From: Siphonodentalium dalli
Taxonomy: Eukaryota > Mollusca > Scaphopoda > Gadilida > Siphonodentaliidae
Reading direction: 5' to 3'
Assembly (NCBI GenBank): GCA_032622095.1
Contig: CP136067.1
Coordinates: forward strand, 129,739,030 to 129,803,029
DNA length: 64,000 nt
This document shows, one piece after another, positions 41,101-47,600 of the stretch. The notes under the pieces were generated by a model. That model saw only the letters and a list, made by a program, of their open reading frames with translations, was not told the origin of the DNA and did no database searches. The position numbers were made by a program, and so were the translations under genes. The first letter of the stretch is position 1, and every line of letters begins with the position of its first letter.

Positions 41101-41581
41101 GGCCACACACCCATGCCGTCAAGTCAGCCGAAAGCGACATTTTTGAAAATAAGGAATATATAGGGAAGGGAATAAGTTCCAAATGTCATGATCGTTGTGA
41201 TAGCGCCATATACAAATGTCTGCCATTAGCATGAATTGTAATTCGCCAGACACAAGGAATGATGAGGCGATCAGCATAATAATTGCATTAGAATATCAAT
41301 TATATGGAATACTATTATGGCCACTTCCTAATGGCGCTTTCGGTGCGCGCCGAAAGCGACAAAAAGTGCGCCATTAGTAACGCGCCGAAAGCGACAAAAT
41401 GTGCGTCGTTACGACGCACTTTTTGTCGCTTTCGGCCCGCCGAAACATGCGCTAATATCGCACATTTTGTCGCTTTCGGTGGCGGCATCTAGCCCGTATA
41501 CTATATTGAAATTTGAGATATATGATGCAAGTTTTTTGTCGACTGGCCCATAAAAAAAATGACTCGTTCCCGATCTATATG

Positions 41582-41617
<36 letters not shown>

Positions 41618-44600
41618 ATGCCTAATTTCATAATGATCCGACCAAAGTTACAACCCGTAGCATATACCAATGGAAATTGTCGACGGACGTACTTATATTC
41701 GGAAACCACTGGCGATGGATACCAACCCATGGGAAATTGGCAATATCTCAACTTGAATTTTCGTGTTCAGCAGCTTGAGCTAAAATGCATTCTGAAATAG
41801 CGTTTTATTTATCAAACTAGGGGGTTGCCCGTCACAAAATGACGGGTATATAAATTTTCTTTGTTATTTTCTAGTGTCCGCGTTCATGGACACATGGAAT
41901 GGTTATGCTTCTCCTTTTTGTTACTGGATGCGCGTTGGAACACTTTATTTCACTAAAACTATATTTCTACACACCCAGTCCACATATGCGCAACGAAACA
42001 AAATCAGTATATTATTTAAATACTATATGCACCAACTGAAACATACTCAATTCAGGAGCCTACATTCGGGAGCTTGCTGCACATTTTGAACGGACCCCCT
42101 TTGGAACCTGTATCCATGCAGTATGCCGCCTAATGAGCATACGCCTGCACTGCGCGGCCCGTTTGTATGAACACTTTATTTCAATAAAACTGTATTTTTA
42201 CCCCCACCCCCATCTCCCCGACCCATGTAGGGTAATGTGGGGCATAATGCGACGCGGGGCATAATGCGACAGACGGTCGTTATCAGGTCATATGATTTTT
42301 CCATGACGGAAGTTGAATCGAACATTTATTATTTTAGTAAGACCAACCATAGAAGTGAACATCCCAATTGGACCGACATCATTATGGCTGTTTAATCTCA
42401 CATACGAAACGCCGGAGTAGGGGTACCCACATTTGGTGACCCCCTTTTTGAATGGTTTATAACTTCCGGTAGGTCTTGTACATGTTAAAACGAGAACATC
42501 TTAACGCTACCACCAAAGCTACATGCGTATTTTTGGAAAGTAAGACGAGTTATATAGTAAGTTGATCAGTTCTATGTACATCGGTTATTCACATTCACTC
42601 ATATTTGGGGGAGAGACAGGTTGTCTGGTTGTGGGGCATAATGAGACACTCGGGTACAACCAAGACGAGAAAAAATATGATTAGGCATATCGCAAATCAA
42701 ACCTGGAAAAATAAATCTTATCGTGACCTTCGTTCAAAAGAAAAGAAATAAAAAAACATATTCGATCATTCCCAAACATTAAAACATGATATAGATAAAT
42801 AATTATTGTTAACCCTACCCCGGCCATTTTCCTGAAATCAAAACTGTATAGTGCTATTTTACCCGCCATATAAATCAATAAAATGTCTCATTGGTCTGCT
42901 GCTATGACTTTAAATAACGATTATACATTCTTTCAATCCACAAAAGAAAAGAAACTGCAGACCGTCTTGCATTTATTAGGTTCGGTATATGCCGATGTTG
43001 TAATGTCAAATGTGTCGCATTGTACCCCGTGTATGGGGCATAATGCGACGGATTGGGTACGTCGACGGGGAGTAATGCTGTTCAGAAATTGGTGCTTCCC
43101 AGGCAAGTGTGAGTATTAGTATATATAGTGGAAATATTTATCTAACTTTTAGTGTAATAATGTGTGCCCTTCCATCGTTTTTAGTGGCATGATGGGGTCT
43201 AATGTGCTTATGTGTCGCATTATGCCCCACATATGCATGCACAAATGGAACGCAACAATCAAAATATTTTACTTTATCTATAATACTAACTGAAACAGGC
43301 TCACTTCGGAATCTTTATTTAGAGGGGGGGGCCTATGTACAGCCCCTTTCTGCGCTTCGCGCACATTATAGGATCTTAAACTGCGTGAGCTTCGCGCACA
43401 TATATAGGGAGCTTGCAGCACATTTTAAACGAACCCTGTATTCAACATGCAACCTATTGATCACACGCCCTGCACTGCGTGGCCCATTTGTATGAACACA
43501 TTATTTCAATAAAACTGTATTTTTGCCCCCACCATCATCTCCCCAACCCACGTATGTGCATGCACATATATGGAACGCAACAATCAAGATATTTTACTTA
43601 ATCTATACTAACTGAAACAGGCTCAATTCTGAACCTTTATTTAGCGGGGAGGGGCCTGCAGCCCCTTTGTGAGCTTCGCGCACATTATATGAATTTAAAC
43701 TGCGTGCGCTTCGCGCATTGTGATCTTTTAAACATTTATTCTTGTATCAGATTTGCACTCAACCGAAAGATTAAAAGAGCATTAATTAGCGTCGGCAGTA
43801 TTGTTTACACTGTAGGCCCTATTATTAGGCCTGTCCCGGAAATGTGCTTTCTCCAACTGAGTTCCGGCGAATTTACTGAGTTCACGGTACCCACTGGGTA
43901 CCGCCTACCCACGTGTATACCGGTACTCCTTCGATTCCACACTCAATGCACAACTTTCGTATCAAAGACAGCATTCTTTACTTATGTTCAAACCCAACTG
44001 GCAAATTAAAATACCATATTAGCACCCATTCCCAACGACGAACGTTTGAGTCTTGGATCTGCACACCACTACATCCACCCTTTCCCAACGACGGTAGAAC
44101 GTTCGAGTCTTGACTCTACACCCCACTATACATGCACTTCCGCGACAAAATCAACATTCGTTACCTAAATTCACACTGAACCTGATCTGACACATTAATT
44201 TCCAACAACGCTTTGGTAGAGCGCATGGAAGTTTCGCCTACAATTATAGCAAAGCAAGTGTTGGTTTGCGTTCGACGTCAATGACGTCATAAGAAATAGT
44301 GTCTACTTGAGTGCAAATGCTGCATTTGGGGAGCATGTTAGATCTCAGGTTTGCTTTAACCAATCGGCGTGAAATTTGGTGAGTCACCTTTTATGACACA
44401 CGATAGGTCGGGGTACAAATTTGGGCCACATTGGACGCATGGTTGAAAAGTTATAAACGCGCCAAAAGCGTGACCGAGTTATTCACACACACACACCCCC
44501 ACACCCCCCCCCCCCCACACACACACACACACAGACGACGGGTTTTATATATATAGATTATGCAGCTTCTCATGTCTCAGCCACAAATAATGATAATCCT

Positions 44601-47600
44601 ATTTATTCGAACAACGTATTCGGAAACACACATGAATAGTGCAACCATTGGCCCCTGCCACAAATTGGTCATAATACTAAAAGTACATATATATAAGACA
44701 CAGGGGTCCGGGAAATTTTATTATTATTATATTATTTTTAGGGTCAAATTCCCCATTTTAAAGAAATAACACCAAGCTTGGTGAAAATGGCTTCAAAATC
44801 AAATTTTTGTCAAAATACCAAATTTGTTGACAGGACTGCCACTTCCTTAAATATTATAATAGTCTACAACACTAACATCCATAAAATAGGATGAAGCAAA
44901 ACAAGTTGTAAAAATCTATTCCCAAATTCCAAAAAAAAATTTGATTTTTTTTTTAATCTGCCGATCTGCCCCCCCTTTGATCGCCTATATATAGCCAAAG
45001 TCATAAACATTAATATTAGCGCCCTTAATCCCCGGGTTACGTGCATGATATGACCCTATGTACACATTTTCAGAGGGGTTGAGTCGTTTTGTCGCCTTTA
45101 TCCGGACACACGAACTCAATTTATTTTCAATAGTAAAGGTTAGTGCTAATGTCACTGTATACATGAATATATTTGCACGCGTGACACCCCGTCAACCACC
45201 CCGCCATTGCTAGTGTACGCCCCTGGCATCGGCACAGAAACTGACCAACATCCCGCGACTGGACGTCGCCTTGATATGAATCTTGAAAGCATAATTCCGA
45301 GTTTTACTATACGAGTACAGGCTGCACTTTCAAGAATGAACGGTCCGTATAGGTAAAATAAAGTCCATCCTGATTACGATACGCGGCAAACTAACTTCAT
45401 TTATATTATTCGATTAATACAAGCCGTTACTCTTTTCATCATTACTATCAATAAACGCGAATTATGCATGCACCGTGCACGTAAGAAACAGGTCTGTTTT
45501 GACAAACGCATGGCCAAATAGCCTGTCTTAGAAAAGCCGACGAAATTCCTAACAGATGTACATCGACATCGTTTAGAAATTTCGTCTGCTTTCCAACGAG
45601 ACATACACAGCGTACTCCGGTATCAGGCTATAGGAGGTCATGCAGTTAGCTCGTACTGTGAGAAGCACACTCGATTAATTATCTTCATCCGGGCACTCTG
45701 AACCAACGGGGCCCGCTTCTTCGTTATGTCGCAATAATCAAAGTGCCCCTTTAAGTTGCTAAGGGCAGCGTAATGAGAATTTCAGAAGTTTTTTATATCA
45801 AAATCATTGCAAAACAATGAATGTCGATCAGAAAATCCAATAATATTATCACTCATGTTTGCTTTGGGTATGTGAAAAATATAGAGCAGCACTCGTGTTG
45901 ATTTTGGTTAGAAATTGCCGCACTCAAGTGGCTTGCGGAATTATACCCCTTGCTCTAAGGTAATCCTTCCACCATTTGCACTCATGCGATAATCACTAAT
46001 CCAAAATAACACAGTTCGGCCCTATATGTAACTTCCGACAATCAGGGCTTAAAACTACATATTATTAGGGGTATAGGTTAGATCTTTTTCTAAGCTAAAA
46101 TCTAATACAGCTGATTTAACATGCAGACAGAGGGAACTTGGTCTAAAATCAACTATATGATACTATATATAGAACCATGTGGGCACCTTGATCCGCCTCT
46201 TCATTCATTGGCCGCTTCATCTCCATCTCGTCTCGCTGTTTCTTAATGCCGTGATACGTTATGTTACTAATGTTATCCATGTTCTGTTTGATCCTCATCG
46301 TTTCTGGATCGTCGGCCACAGACGTCTTCTTTCCTTTTTGTCTCTCGAAATCTGAGTGATATGTTATCTAGATAAAACAAAATCAGAAACATATATACAT
46401 GTATTAAGGCCTTCGAAGTGGGTTCATGCGAATATCATAAATTTTATAAAAGTCGGTAAAATAACTACATGTATCATTAACAAATTTATGGAAAAAATAG
46501 ATTAACTTTGTTCTTATGATCATAATTAATAACTCTTGATTTATGAGATTTCGCATGTCAAAACTACATGTATCATTATGCAAACTTTACTGTTGCAATG
46601 GAATTACTGATAAATGTCCAAATTAGTCTAATAAGATACCAAAGTTTGTATTCAAACTAAAATATATGAACTTATTATATGATTAGTGATGTTTGTTGAC
46701 AAATTATTTTAACAGTTTTGTTTACAGAACAGTTTCAAAACAAACCCATTCGTTTATTTTTTGCAAAATCTACAAATTACAGATTTCAAAATGTTCAATA
46801 AAAATACTTGCATTGTCCTGGAACAATACAAAATGATTATGTCAACAATGTCATTGGTTTGTTAACTTACGTCAGCTATAACAGAAAATGTCTTCATTAA
46901 ATTATGAGGGAATGGTCTACATAAAGCGCACGTTTGTTCAATTATATAAAAGAAAGTAAACTTCAGTGAACTTTCAAATGTTATTGCACTCATTTGTCAT
47001 GCCGCGAAATAAAACTCGAACCTCCATATGTCACAACAAACTCGTGCAATCATGTTAACCAGTTCACACACTTGTGTCGTTCTAACCATCCAACATGTAT
47101 TACCATTTCTTTCTGTATGTAAAATCATATTTCAATAATAAAAAATTTACCCTCATTCTGCAAATGTCCAGCACCATATTTTGAGGCCTGTGGTGAATAA
47201 TAAATAAGGAGCATCACACAATATGACAAACTTCCATGTTTTGAACCATACAGTAATGCCCTAAATAATCGACTCCTTAACCACAGCAGAATTATGGGTA
47301 ACTTTTCAGGATTTAGTCGGAAATATGGCTTGTTGCCATTCATCGGAAAGCTCCCACTGAGAGCTTTCCGATGAATGACAAGCCATATTTCGATTATTTA
47401 GGGCATTACTGTACATATGCATTATCAAACTTCTGTACTGCTTATTAGTATATGTGATTTTTCTCTCTTTCTAATATGCTGAAAGGCATTGTACCCAAAA
47501 GCAGTACCCTGCAAGTGCATTCAAAAGAAACAGGACACTGAGTTTAAAATACTTGCACCAGACATGACTCACATCATCTACTTTTCTATGATCAAAGTTC

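Noticed and set aside
43202-44009. Plus-strand frames of 97 and 106 codons
   Set aside because: They lie in the Helitron and its internal duplication, the two frames share repeat-derived sequence, and no domain is recognisable.
45100-45720. CpG-richer stretch considered as a promoter or first exon
   Set aside because: No TATA, initiator or coding pattern stands out, and it lies downstream of the nebulin exon in LASP orientation, so it has no clear gene to serve.
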